A stretch of 6,824 bases of DNA from an uncultured Mucispirillum sp. (GTDB lineage: Bacteria; Chrysiogenota; Deferribacteres; Deferribacterales; Mucispirillaceae): the NCBI GenBank assembly GCA_947177675.1, contig CAMWVK010000084.1, positions 1 through 6,824 of the forward strand, read 5' to 3'. Shown here in pieces: positions 1 to 5,201 of the stretch; position 1 is the stretch's first letter; the number at the start of each line of letters is the position of its first letter. The notes below the pieces were generated by a model, which ran no database searches, was not told the origin of the DNA, and saw only the letters and a list, made by a program, of their open reading frames with translations. The position numbers were made by a program, and so were the translations under genes.

Positions 1-146
1 ATGTAATATATTAGTGGTCATTGAATTAGCTTTTTTTTGCTAAAAAATATTATTTCATTTAATGAGTTTTAACAACCACTTTTTTATTCGCATTTGTTGC
101 AATCGTTTTTAGATTTTACACAATAGTAAAATAGATGAAAAAATAC

Positions 147-175
147 TTGACAATTACGCAGTATTTCATTAAAAA
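147..175 (+). promoter_or_regulatory. Probable sigma-70-type promoter of rpsB-tsf
   Basis: A perfect -35 hexamer TTGACA lies at 147-152. It is followed at a 17-base spacing by TAAAAA at 170-175, which matches the -10 consensus at 4 of 6 positions. Transcription would start near 182, giving a leader of about 100 bases before rpsB. The perfect -35 and the adjacent structured leader support the call; the weak -10 limits confidence. No other convincing promoter was seen between 1 and 282. Confidence 0.6.
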
Positions 176-194
176 TGTAACTTGCGACTTATCA

Positions 195-256
195 CACTGG
201 CAAAATAAGAGCTCGGCATGTTCCTTATATTATTAAGGTGCTTAATCTTATCAGTG
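195..256 (+). promoter_or_regulatory. Structured mRNA leader of rpsB, candidate S2 autoregulatory element
   Basis: The leader can fold into one long interrupted stem. CACTG (195-199) pairs with CAGTG (252-256), with a G-U pair 200/251. After a five-base bulge (201-205), TAAGA (206-210) pairs with TCTTA (246-250), and G211-C212 can pair with G240-C241. The apex is a hairpin CCTTA (223-227) / TAAGG (234-238) with a six-base loop. The structure starts just after the predicted transcription start and ends 13 bases before the Shine-Dalgarno site. In Escherichia coli, S2 represses rpsB-tsf by binding its leader, so a similar role is plausible. Similarity to a known S2-leader family could not be tested; pairing was found by eye. 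Confidence 0.5.
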
Positions 257-282
257 GAAGAAAAAACTAAAGGAGATTTAAT

Positions 283-1074
283 ATGTCGTATATTTCTATG
301 AAAAGCCTGTTAGAAGCAGGTGTTCACTTTGGTCACAGAACTAACCGCTGGAACCCTAAAATGTCTAAATATGTTTTTGGTGCTAGAAATGGTATCTATA
401 TTCTTGACCTTCAAAAAACTGTTCAATGCTTTAACAATGCATTTGAATTTACAAGAGATATGGCTAAACAAGGCTGTAGTTTCTTATTTGTAGGCACTAA
501 AAAACAAGCTCAAGATGCTATAAAAGCAACAGCTGAACAATGCGGTGCATACTACATTAATAACCGCTGGTTAGGCGGCACTCTTACTAATTTTAATACT
601 ATTAAAAGCAGAGTTGCAAGACTTAAAGAATTAGAAGAAATGTTTGCTACTGATTTTATTAAACGCTTCACTAAAAAAGAAGCTGCTATTCTTAAAAAAG
701 AGTATGATAAATTAGAGAAAAACTTAGGCGGTATCAAGGATATGAAAAATATCCCTGATGTTATGTTTATAGTTGATATTAATATGGAACAAAATGCAGT
801 TTTAGAAGCTCATAAATTAGGGATACCTATAGTTGCTATAGTTGATACTAACTGCGACCCAGAAATGGTTGACTTCCCTATTCCTGGTAACGATGATGCT
901 ATCAGAGCATGCCAGCTTATTGCAGGCAGACTTGCAGAGGCTATTAATGAAGGCAGACAGTCTAGAGAAGATGAACTTGTTGATGAAATTAGAGAAGCAT
1001 CTAAAGAAGAAGATGAAATAGTTTCTATGGCAGAAGCTGAACTTGATAATATACCAGAAGATGAGGTGAAATAA
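283..1074 (+). CDS. rpsB: 30S ribosomal protein S2
   Basis: Ribosomal protein S2 is a component of the small ribosomal subunit, located at the head-body junction on the solvent side, and is needed for S1 binding and translation initiation. The 263-residue product has the usual length. The N-terminus carries the family signature around [19 protein letters not shown] (residues 9-27). Other conserved blocks are [11 protein letters not shown], the central coiled-coil region rich in Lys/Glu, PDVMFIVD, and VDTNCDP...[14 protein letters not shown]. The C-terminus is a long acidic tail. The start is fixed by AAGGAG at 270-275, seven bases before ATG, and by the family N-terminus. It is the first gene of an operon with tsf and is preceded by a structured leader that may mediate autoregulation. 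Identification is by direct recognition of the conserved protein. Confidence 0.98.
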   Translation: MSYISMKSLLEAGVHFGHRTNRWNPKMSKYVFGARNGIYILDLQKTVQCFNNAFEFTRDMAKQGCSFLFVGTKKQAQDAIKATAEQCGAYYINNRWLGGTLTNFNTIKSRVARLKELEEMFATDFIKRFTKKEAAILKKEYDKLEKNLGGIKDMKNIPDVMFIVDINMEQNAVLEAHKLGIPIVAIVDTNCDPEMVDFPIPGNDDAIRACQLIAGRLAEAINEGRQSREDELVDEIREASKEEDEIVSMAEAELDNIPEDEVK

Positions 1075-1955
1075 TGGCTGAAATTACTGCAACACTTGTA
1101 AAAGAACTTCGTGAAAAAACTGGTGCAGGTATGATGGACTGCAAAAAAGCATTAGCAGAAACAGGAGGCGATTTAGAAAAAGCTGTTGATTTTCTCCGCA
1201 CTAAAGGTTTAGCTGATGCTGCTAAAAAATCAAGCAGAGTTGCTGCTGAAGGTTTAGTTGTTACATACCTTTCTGATGATTTAAAAAATGGTGCTGTTGT
1301 TGAAGTAAACTGTGAAACAGACTTTGTTGCAAAAACTGATGATTTTATAAAATTTTCTAAGGATATATGTAAACTTATTGCTGATAAAAAACCATCTGAT
1401 ATGGATGCTTTAATGGCTCTTGAATATGAAGGTGTTTCAGTTGAAAAAACTATCGCAGAAAAAGTTGCAAAAATTGGTGAAAACATAAAAGTTCGCCGTT
1501 TTGCTCAATATGATGCTGCTGGCAGATTAGAAGCTTATATCCATGCAGGCGGTAAAATTGGAGTATTAGTTGAATTTGATAATGTATCAGACAGCGATAA
1601 AGAGATTATCAGAGATGTTGCACTTCATATTTGTGCTGCCAACCCTCTTTGTGTAAGCGATAAAGATTTAGACCCAGCAGTTATTGAACATGAAAAAACT
1701 ATCTATATCCAAAAAGCTAAAGAAAGCGGCAAACCTGATAATATTATTGAAAAAATAGTTGAAGGGCAAGTTAATAAATTTAAGCAGGAATCCTGCCTTG
1801 TAAGCCAAAAATTTGTTAAAAACCCAGATGAAAGTATTGCTAAACTTTTAGGTGATAGAAAAGTTGTTCGCTTTACTAGATACCAGCTTGGCGAAGGTAT
1901 TGAAAAGAAAAAAGAAGATTTTGCTGAAGAAGTTAGAAAACAGGCTGGTTTATAA
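1074..1955 (+). CDS. tsf: Translation elongation factor Ts
   Basis: EF-Ts is the cytoplasmic guanine-nucleotide exchange factor that regenerates EF-Tu-GTP from EF-Tu-GDP. The 293-residue product is of normal family length. It begins with the UBA-like N-terminal domain containing LREKTGAGMMDCKKAL (about residues 12-27). It has the signature VEVNCETDFVAKTDDF (about residues 77-92) in the first core half, YIHAGGKIGVLVEF in the second, and a coiled-coil region followed by the C-terminal module with KQESCLVSQKFVK. The TAATG junction makes its ATG share one base with the rpsB stop, which implies translational coupling. An AGGTG Shine-Dalgarno at 1064-1068 lies inside the rpsB end. A strong terminator follows at 2000-2024. 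The HICAANPLCVS segment varies slightly from the commoner HIAAMNP form. Confidence 0.98.
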   Translation: MAEITATLVKELREKTGAGMMDCKKALAETGGDLEKAVDFLRTKGLADAAKKSSRVAAEGLVVTYLSDDLKNGAVVEVNCETDFVAKTDDFIKFSKDICKLIADKKPSDMDALMALEYEGVSVEKTIAEKVAKIGENIKVRRFAQYDAAGRLEAYIHAGGKIGVLVEFDNVSDSDKEIIRDVALHICAANPLCVSDKDLDPAVIEHEKTIYIQKAKESGKPDNIIEKIVEGQVNKFKQESCLVSQKFVKNPDESIAKLLGDRKVVRFTRYQLGEGIEKKKEDFAEEVRKQAGL

Positions 1956-1999
1956 TATATAGATAAAACAGTAAGATATTTATTATATTATATAGTATA

Positions 2000-2024
2000 G
2001 GGGAGTGTTTTGCTCCCCTTTTTT
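2000..2024 (+). terminator. Intrinsic terminator of rpsB-tsf
   Basis: GGGGAG (2000-2005) pairs with CTCCCC (2013-2018), with a possible extra U-G pair and a short T-rich loop, followed at once by six T residues (2019-2024). This is a textbook rho-independent terminator 45 bases after the tsf stop. On the - strand the stem is followed by TATACTATA with no T run, so it would at best be a weak terminator for the convergent aldo/keto reductase gene, which stops at 2040. Confidence 0.92.
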
Positions 2025-2039
2025 CATAGCTCAATGTGT

Positions 2040-2951
2040 TTAATACCAGTCATGTTTTTCATTTCTATCAAGAGATTTAATTTGTTCCATATCATCACTT
2101 GTTAATTGAAAATTAAATAAGTCAAGATTTTCTTTTATATGTTTTGGATTACTAGAACCGGGAATAACAACAACACCTTTCTGCAAATTCCACCGCAGAA
2201 TGACTTGTGCTGGGCTGACTCTATATCTTTTTGCTATCTCTGTGATTATTCTATCATTTAATAATTCTCTTGTATAACCTCTGCCACCTAATGGATACCA
2301 TCCCTGCACTACTATTCCTAAACTCTGTATATATGGTATTACATCATTTTCTTGATAATATGGATGTATTTCATTCTGAATAAGTGCAGGCATAATATCT
2401 ATTTTAGGCAAAAAACTTTTTAATTCCTCAATATACCAGTTTGAAAGTCCTGCTGATTTTATTTTACCTGCTTTTATATATTTTTCTATCGCCTTATATG
2501 CTTTCACATCGTTTTTACCAGGATGATGTAAAAGCATCATATCTATATATGATATATCAAGTTTTTTCAATGCTTCTTCTATTGCTTTTTCCGCATTGTC
2601 AAATTGATTAGGATAAAGTTTTGTAATGACAAAAATTTCACTTCTTTTTATACTAGAATCTCTAACTGCCCTGCCAACTTCTTCCTCGTTTTTATACATA
2701 TATGCTGTATCTATCAGCCTGCCACCTGATTTTAAAAAGTATAATACTGATTCATAACATTTATCACCTTGCAGGCTGTATGTTCCAAGTCCTAAAACAG
2801 GCATTTCATATCCACTGTTAAGTAAAACAGTTTTCTTATTAAAATCAAATATTTTTATATTATTATTCATTTTTATATCCTTTCCATAAGTAAATATCGG
2901 TATAGCTGATACAAATACAGTAATTAATAGTATCAAAAAATTTTTATTCAT
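2040..2951 (-). CDS. Aldo/keto reductase with an N-terminal signal peptide
   Basis: This is an aldo/keto reductase (AKR) superfamily protein, a (beta/alpha)8 barrel that reduces carbonyls with NAD(P)H. It has 303 residues. The expected catalytic tetrad is present: D81 and Y86 (in IDTAYMYKNEEEVG), K111 (in VITKLYP) and H142 (in LLHHP). The cofactor-binding segment is IPGSSNPKHIKEN (263-275). The core resembles the 2,5-diketo-gluconate reductase / prostaglandin F synthase type. Residues 1-23 look like a Sec signal peptide: MNKN, a hydrophobic run, then TYG; no twin arginine or lipobox Cys is seen. The first ATG has AGGTG (2959-2963) seven bases upstream. M28 (codon 2868-2870) also has AAAGGA (2878-2883) seven bases upstream, so a cytoplasmic form starting there is possible. 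It is the last gene of the redox operon. The substrate is unknown. Confidence 0.93.
   Translation of the reverse strand: MNKNFLILLITVFVSAIPIFTYGKDIKMNNNIKIFDFNKKTVLLNSGYEMPVLGLGTYSLQGDKCYESVLYFLKSGGRLIDTAYMYKNEEEVGRAVRDSSIKRSEIFVITKLYPNQFDNAEKAIEEALKKLDISYIDMMLLHHPGKNDVKAYKAIEKYIKAGKIKSAGLSNWYIEELKSFLPKIDIMPALIQNEIHPYYQENDVIPYIQSLGIVVQGWYPLGGRGYTRELLNDRIITEIAKRYRVSPAQVILRWNLQKGVVVIPGSSNPKHIKENLDLFNFQLTSDDMEQIKSLDRNEKHDWY
2868..2883 (-). promoter_or_regulatory. Possible internal translation start of the aldo/keto reductase
   Basis: On the - strand AAAGGA (2883-2878) is followed after seven bases by an in-frame ATG (2870-2868), codon 28 of the reductase. A product from here would lack the whole signal peptide but keep the complete barrel. 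The Shine-Dalgarno is at least comparable with that of the upstream ATG. Either start, or both, may be used. Confidence 0.4.
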
Positions 2952-2981
2952 AATTAATCACCTGATTTTGCATATTTTACA

Positions 2982-3001
2982 GGGGAGCAAAATGCTTCCC
3001 C
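2982..3001 (-). other. Intergenic hairpin in the redox operon
   Basis: On the - strand GGGGAAGC, ATTT and GCTCCCC form a hairpin with a one-base bulge or slipped pair. It lies between the cyclophilin-like gene (stop at 3042) and the aldo/keto reductase gene. No T run follows (TGTAAAAT comes next), so it is a poor intrinsic terminator. It may instead attenuate expression, guide processing, or protect the upstream mRNA end. It shares an 11-base block, TTTTGCTCCCC, with the tsf terminator, in inverted orientation across the reductase gene. Confidence 0.6.
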
Positions 3002-3041
3002 ATATTGTTTAGGATTAATAGGAAATTTATAGAAAAATATT

Positions 3042-3470
3042 TCATTTTCTTTTAATTGTTATTTCAAAATCATTTTTTTTGCTGGCAAAAATTTCTATCC
3101 CTTTTGTTACTTTGCCAATGGAATAAAGCCCGTAAGAAAGCCCAAAATCTCTGTAAAAGAAGCATAAGTTGCCAAATGGCTGATAATAAGCAATGTCAGA
3201 TTTATCTGGGTCAAATGATGCAGGCTCGCCTTTTACATTTATTTTATTTCCTACTTTACCAATTTTTTCTGTATTATTATAATCTGACATTTTAATAGTA
3301 ATCGGCAGAATCTCTAAAAAGCTTTTTCCTGCATTATTATCATAGACAATGCCTTCTGCTTTTTCACTGCCTGTGATTATCTCTATTTCTGCCAATATTT
3401 TCATTTCTTCTGCTCCTGCATAGTTTGTAAAAAAAAGTAAACCAAAAAATATTATACTCAATTTTCTCAT
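3042..3470 (-). CDS. Exported cyclophilin-like fold protein
   Basis: This 142-residue protein begins with a Sec-type signal peptide: MRK, a hydrophobic stretch, and a likely cleavage after YAGA at residue 20. The mature part, about 120 residues, matches the cyclophilin-like domain family found as short proteins in many bacteria. The pattern is FLEILPITIKMSDYNNTEKIG (about 51-71), then a segment around SDIAYYQPFGNLCFFYRD (91-108) and LYSIGKV (115-121). Members have a cyclophilin-type beta barrel, but peptidyl-prolyl isomerase activity is not established for them and is not claimed here. The ATG overlaps the stop of the flavodoxin gene (ATGA) and has GGAG at 3478-3481, seven bases upstream, so translation is probably coupled. 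Genes of this family are, from general knowledge, often beside flavodoxin and aldo/keto reductase genes. Its role is unknown. Confidence 0.8.
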   Translation of the reverse strand: MRKLSIIFFGLLFFTNYAGAEEMKILAEIEIITGSEKAEGIVYDNNAGKSFLEILPITIKMSDYNNTEKIGKVGNKINVKGEPASFDPDKSDIAYYQPFGNLCFFYRDFGLSYGLYSIGKVTKGIEIFASKKNDFEITIKRK

Positions 3471-4006
3471 ACTGCTGCTCCAATATCATAAGCCTGCTGA
3501 ATATATTTTGTAGAATTTATATCGCCCTTTTTCCAAACACCACCTGCGGTCAATACTCCTTTTTCTTTTGCTCCACCTATGCAGTCAATAAATCCTCTAA
3601 TACATTCAACGGTTCTTGTAAATGTAGAACGAGAATTTTCCGCTGCCGCTGCAATTATATAAAACTCTTTATTTTTAATTTCTGTATATCGTGCAACAGT
3701 CCTGTCTATTAAAGTTTTCAACTGACCGCTGACAGAATAAAAATATACAGGTGTTGACATTACTATTACATCAGCATTAATCATATTATGTAAAATTTCT
3801 GCCACATCATCTTTATGGATACATTTTCCATGATTAGAAGCACAGCTGTAGCAGCCAGTGCAAAATTTTATATTTTTTTCTTGAAGAAATATCTTTTCAA
3901 CACTGTTTCCTGCTGATACTGCACCTTTTTCAAATTCATCACATAATAAATCTGAATTACCGTGCTTTCTAGGGCTGCCAGATATTATAAGAACATTTTT
4001 TCCCAT
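3467..4006 (-). CDS. Flavodoxin-fold NAD(P)H-dependent oxidoreductase, iron-sulfur flavoprotein type
   Basis: The product is a 179-residue cytoplasmic flavoprotein of the NADPH-dependent FMN reductase / flavodoxin-like family. It opens with a beta strand and the FMN phosphate-binding loop GSPRKHGNSD (residues 10-19). The STPVYFYSVSGQLKTLIDR segment (84-102) forms the second FMN-contacting loop. Between them sits a compact four-cysteine motif, C49-x2-C52-x2-C55-x6-C62. This fits the CX2CX2CX4-7C pattern that binds the 4Fe-4S cluster in archaeal and bacterial iron-sulfur flavoproteins (Isf). The protein may thus transfer electrons through FMN and Fe-S; donor and acceptor are unknown. No signal peptide is seen. 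ATG is eight bases after the CMD-cupin stop, and its AGGGGA Shine-Dalgarno (4011-4016) overlaps that stop. The 3' end overlaps the next gene by four bases. The Fe-S assignment is inferred from spacing alone. Confidence 0.88.
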   Translation of the reverse strand: MGKNVLIISGSPRKHGNSDLLCDEFEKGAVSAGNSVEKIFLQEKNIKFCTGCYSCASNHGKCIHKDDVAEILHNMINADVIVMSTPVYFYSVSGQLKTLIDRTVARYTEIKNKEFYIIAAAAENSRSTFTRTVECIRGFIDCIGGAKEKGVLTAGGVWKKGDINSTKYIQQAYDIGAAV

Positions 4007-4014
4007 TATTTCCC

Positions 4015-5046
4015 CTATTTTAACTTACTATATTCTGCATCACTTACTGGTTCAAGCCATTCGTTACTGGCACCTTCTGCTGGAACTGCTATTGCGATAT
4101 GAGCAAAAAAGCTGTCTTTTGCTGCCCCATGCCAGTGTTTCACACCTTCTGGTATTTCTACCACATCACCTGCTTTTAACTTTCTTGCAGGTTTATTCCA
4201 TTCCTGATACCAGCCACTGCCGCCTGTTACAAGAAGTATTTGACCGCCTTTATGGTGAATATGCCAGTTATTTCTGCAACCCGGCTCAAAGACCACATTG
4301 CTTGATTTAACTCCGTTTTTAGAAAGTGGAGCAAGATAGCTTGTCCCTGTAAAATATTTTGCATAAGCTGTATTTTCTGCACCTCTTGGAAATACTCCCA
4401 TATTGTATTCATTAATAAATTGTGCATATTTAACTGCATAATTTAACTTATCATCATTTAAACCTGTATTTTTTGCTATATTAATATGGCTTTTAAGCTG
4501 TAGTTCTGCTCCAATTAATACTGATAAAAATGATACAGTTGCAAGCTCTCTTTCTTGATTAGTAAGTATTCCCCTTGCAAAAATATCTGCAAATAAATGC
4601 TCTTTTAAATACTGTTCAATACCCGGTGCAAATCTCTGCCATTCTGCAACAGTTGGACCACCTGCAAGCTCTGTCCTTGTTTTATCACCTATTGCATCCC
4701 TGTTATCTTTTGATGTTAAAACTTTTGGTTCTGCTCCTTGTATATCTTTTATGCCTTTTGATTTTCTTTCTTTTACTACATTAATAAATGTAGTGATAGC
4801 ATTTAAACTGCGTGGAAAACCACAGTAAGCATAACTTTGGATTAATATTTCATTAATCTCATTAATAGTCATTTTATTATCAAGAGCCTTATTTAAAGAT
4901 AAAGCCAGCTGTTTCTGATTTCCAGCAGATGTAAATGAGGATATTTCTACTATATTTTTTTCTCTTTCTGATAATGTTGACTGCACAGCATCTGCCTCCA
5001 TAAAAATCATAAAAAAACATATTATAAATAAAACAGTTTTCTTCAT
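4015..5046 (-). CDS. Exported fusion of two carboxymuconolactone decarboxylase-like domains and a cupin
   Basis: The 343-residue product starts with a Sec signal peptide (MKK, a hydrophobic core, cleavage likely after ADA at residue 20). Two alpha-helical CMD/AhpD-type domains follow, about 24-95 (with YAYCGFPRSLNA) and about 135-215 (with LTNQERELATVSFL and GAELQLKSH). Residues 250-322 form a cupin: H262-x-H264, Q269 and later PEGVKH304 are the probable metal ligands, with Gln where many cupins have Glu. The block LLVTGGSGWYQEW and KHWHGAA recall cupins annotated as (R)-mandelonitrile lyase-like. Neither CMD domain has the CxxC of AhpD peroxidase reductases; only C75 is near that place. It is first in the redox operon, with AAGGAG (5053-5058) six bases before ATG. 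The activity is unknown: metal-dependent lyase, decarboxylase or redox roles are all possible. Confidence 0.9.
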   Translation of the reverse strand: MKKTVLFIICFFMIFMEADAVQSTLSEREKNIVEISSFTSAGNQKQLALSLNKALDNKMTINEINEILIQSYAYCGFPRSLNAITTFINVVKERKSKGIKDIQGAEPKVLTSKDNRDAIGDKTRTELAGGPTVAEWQRFAPGIEQYLKEHLFADIFARGILTNQERELATVSFLSVLIGAELQLKSHINIAKNTGLNDDKLNYAVKYAQFINEYNMGVFPRGAENTAYAKYFTGTSYLAPLSKNGVKSSNVVFEPGCRNNWHIHHKGGQILLVTGGSGWYQEWNKPARKLKAGDVVEIPEGVKHWHGAAKDSFFAHIAIAVPAEGASNEWLEPVSDAEYSKLK

Positions 5047-5062
5047 ATATAGCTCCTTATTT

Positions 5063-5136
5063 TCACTTATAATATATTATACACTCAGTTTTGCAATATG
5101 TGATACAGTCTATTTTTTGCCTAATACTATCACTTA
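5063..5136. promoter_or_regulatory. Candidate operator: repeated GTGATA/TAAGTGA sites at the redox operon promoter
   Basis: GTGATA at 5100-5105 and its inverted copy TATCAC at 5128-5133 are 22 bases apart; the first overlaps the -35 element. The second belongs to TCACTTA (5130-5136), repeated exactly at 5063-5069 near the predicted transcription start. Sites at and upstream of a promoter would suit a regulator acting on this operon, but no regulator gene lies in the window. Short repeats in AT-rich DNA can arise by chance. Confidence 0.35.
5076..5104 (-). promoter_or_regulatory. Promoter of the four-gene redox operon
   Basis: On the - strand a perfect -10 TATAAT (5081-5076) follows ATCACA (5104-5099; 4 of 6 matches to TTGACA) at exactly 17 bases. 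Transcription would start near 5069, leaving a short leader that contains the AAGGAG ribosome site of the CMD-cupin gene. The -10 is half of a perfect 14-base palindrome (5068-5081), and the -35 overlaps one arm of an inverted GTGATA repeat. Confidence 0.65.
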
Positions 5137-5140
5137 AACA

Positions 5141-5170
5141 TAAAAAAGGCTGTGTTCAAAACACAGCCTT
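5141..5170 (-). terminator. Intrinsic terminator of the dicarboxylate transporter gene
   Basis: An 11-base-pair perfect stem (5146-5156 with 5160-5170, AAGGCTGTGTT against AACACAGCCTT) with a three-base loop is followed on the - strand by a run of six T (complement of 5142-5147). It lies about 30 bases after the transporter stop and separates that gene from the redox operon, which therefore needs its own promoter. On the + strand only TTAATG follows, so it is mainly one-directional. Confidence 0.93.
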
Positions 5171-5201
5171 AATGTTATACTTAATATTTTATATTATAGA
5201 A

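Noticed and set aside
26..43. TTAGC / GCTAA hairpin with a T8 loop near the window start
   Set aside because: The stem is only five pairs, mostly A-T, with no T run after it on the + strand; chance is likely in AT-rich DNA.
13..85. AGTGGT (13-18) and ACCACT (75-80) followed by a T run, resembling a terminator
   Set aside because: The arms are six bases long and 56 bases apart, which is too long a loop for a convincing intrinsic terminator, and no upstream gene end is visible.
1025..1486. A 153-codon open frame on the - strand over the rpsB-tsf junction
   Set aside because: It lies opposite two conserved translation genes, is low-complexity (Ser, Ala, Phe rich) and has no recognisable motif.
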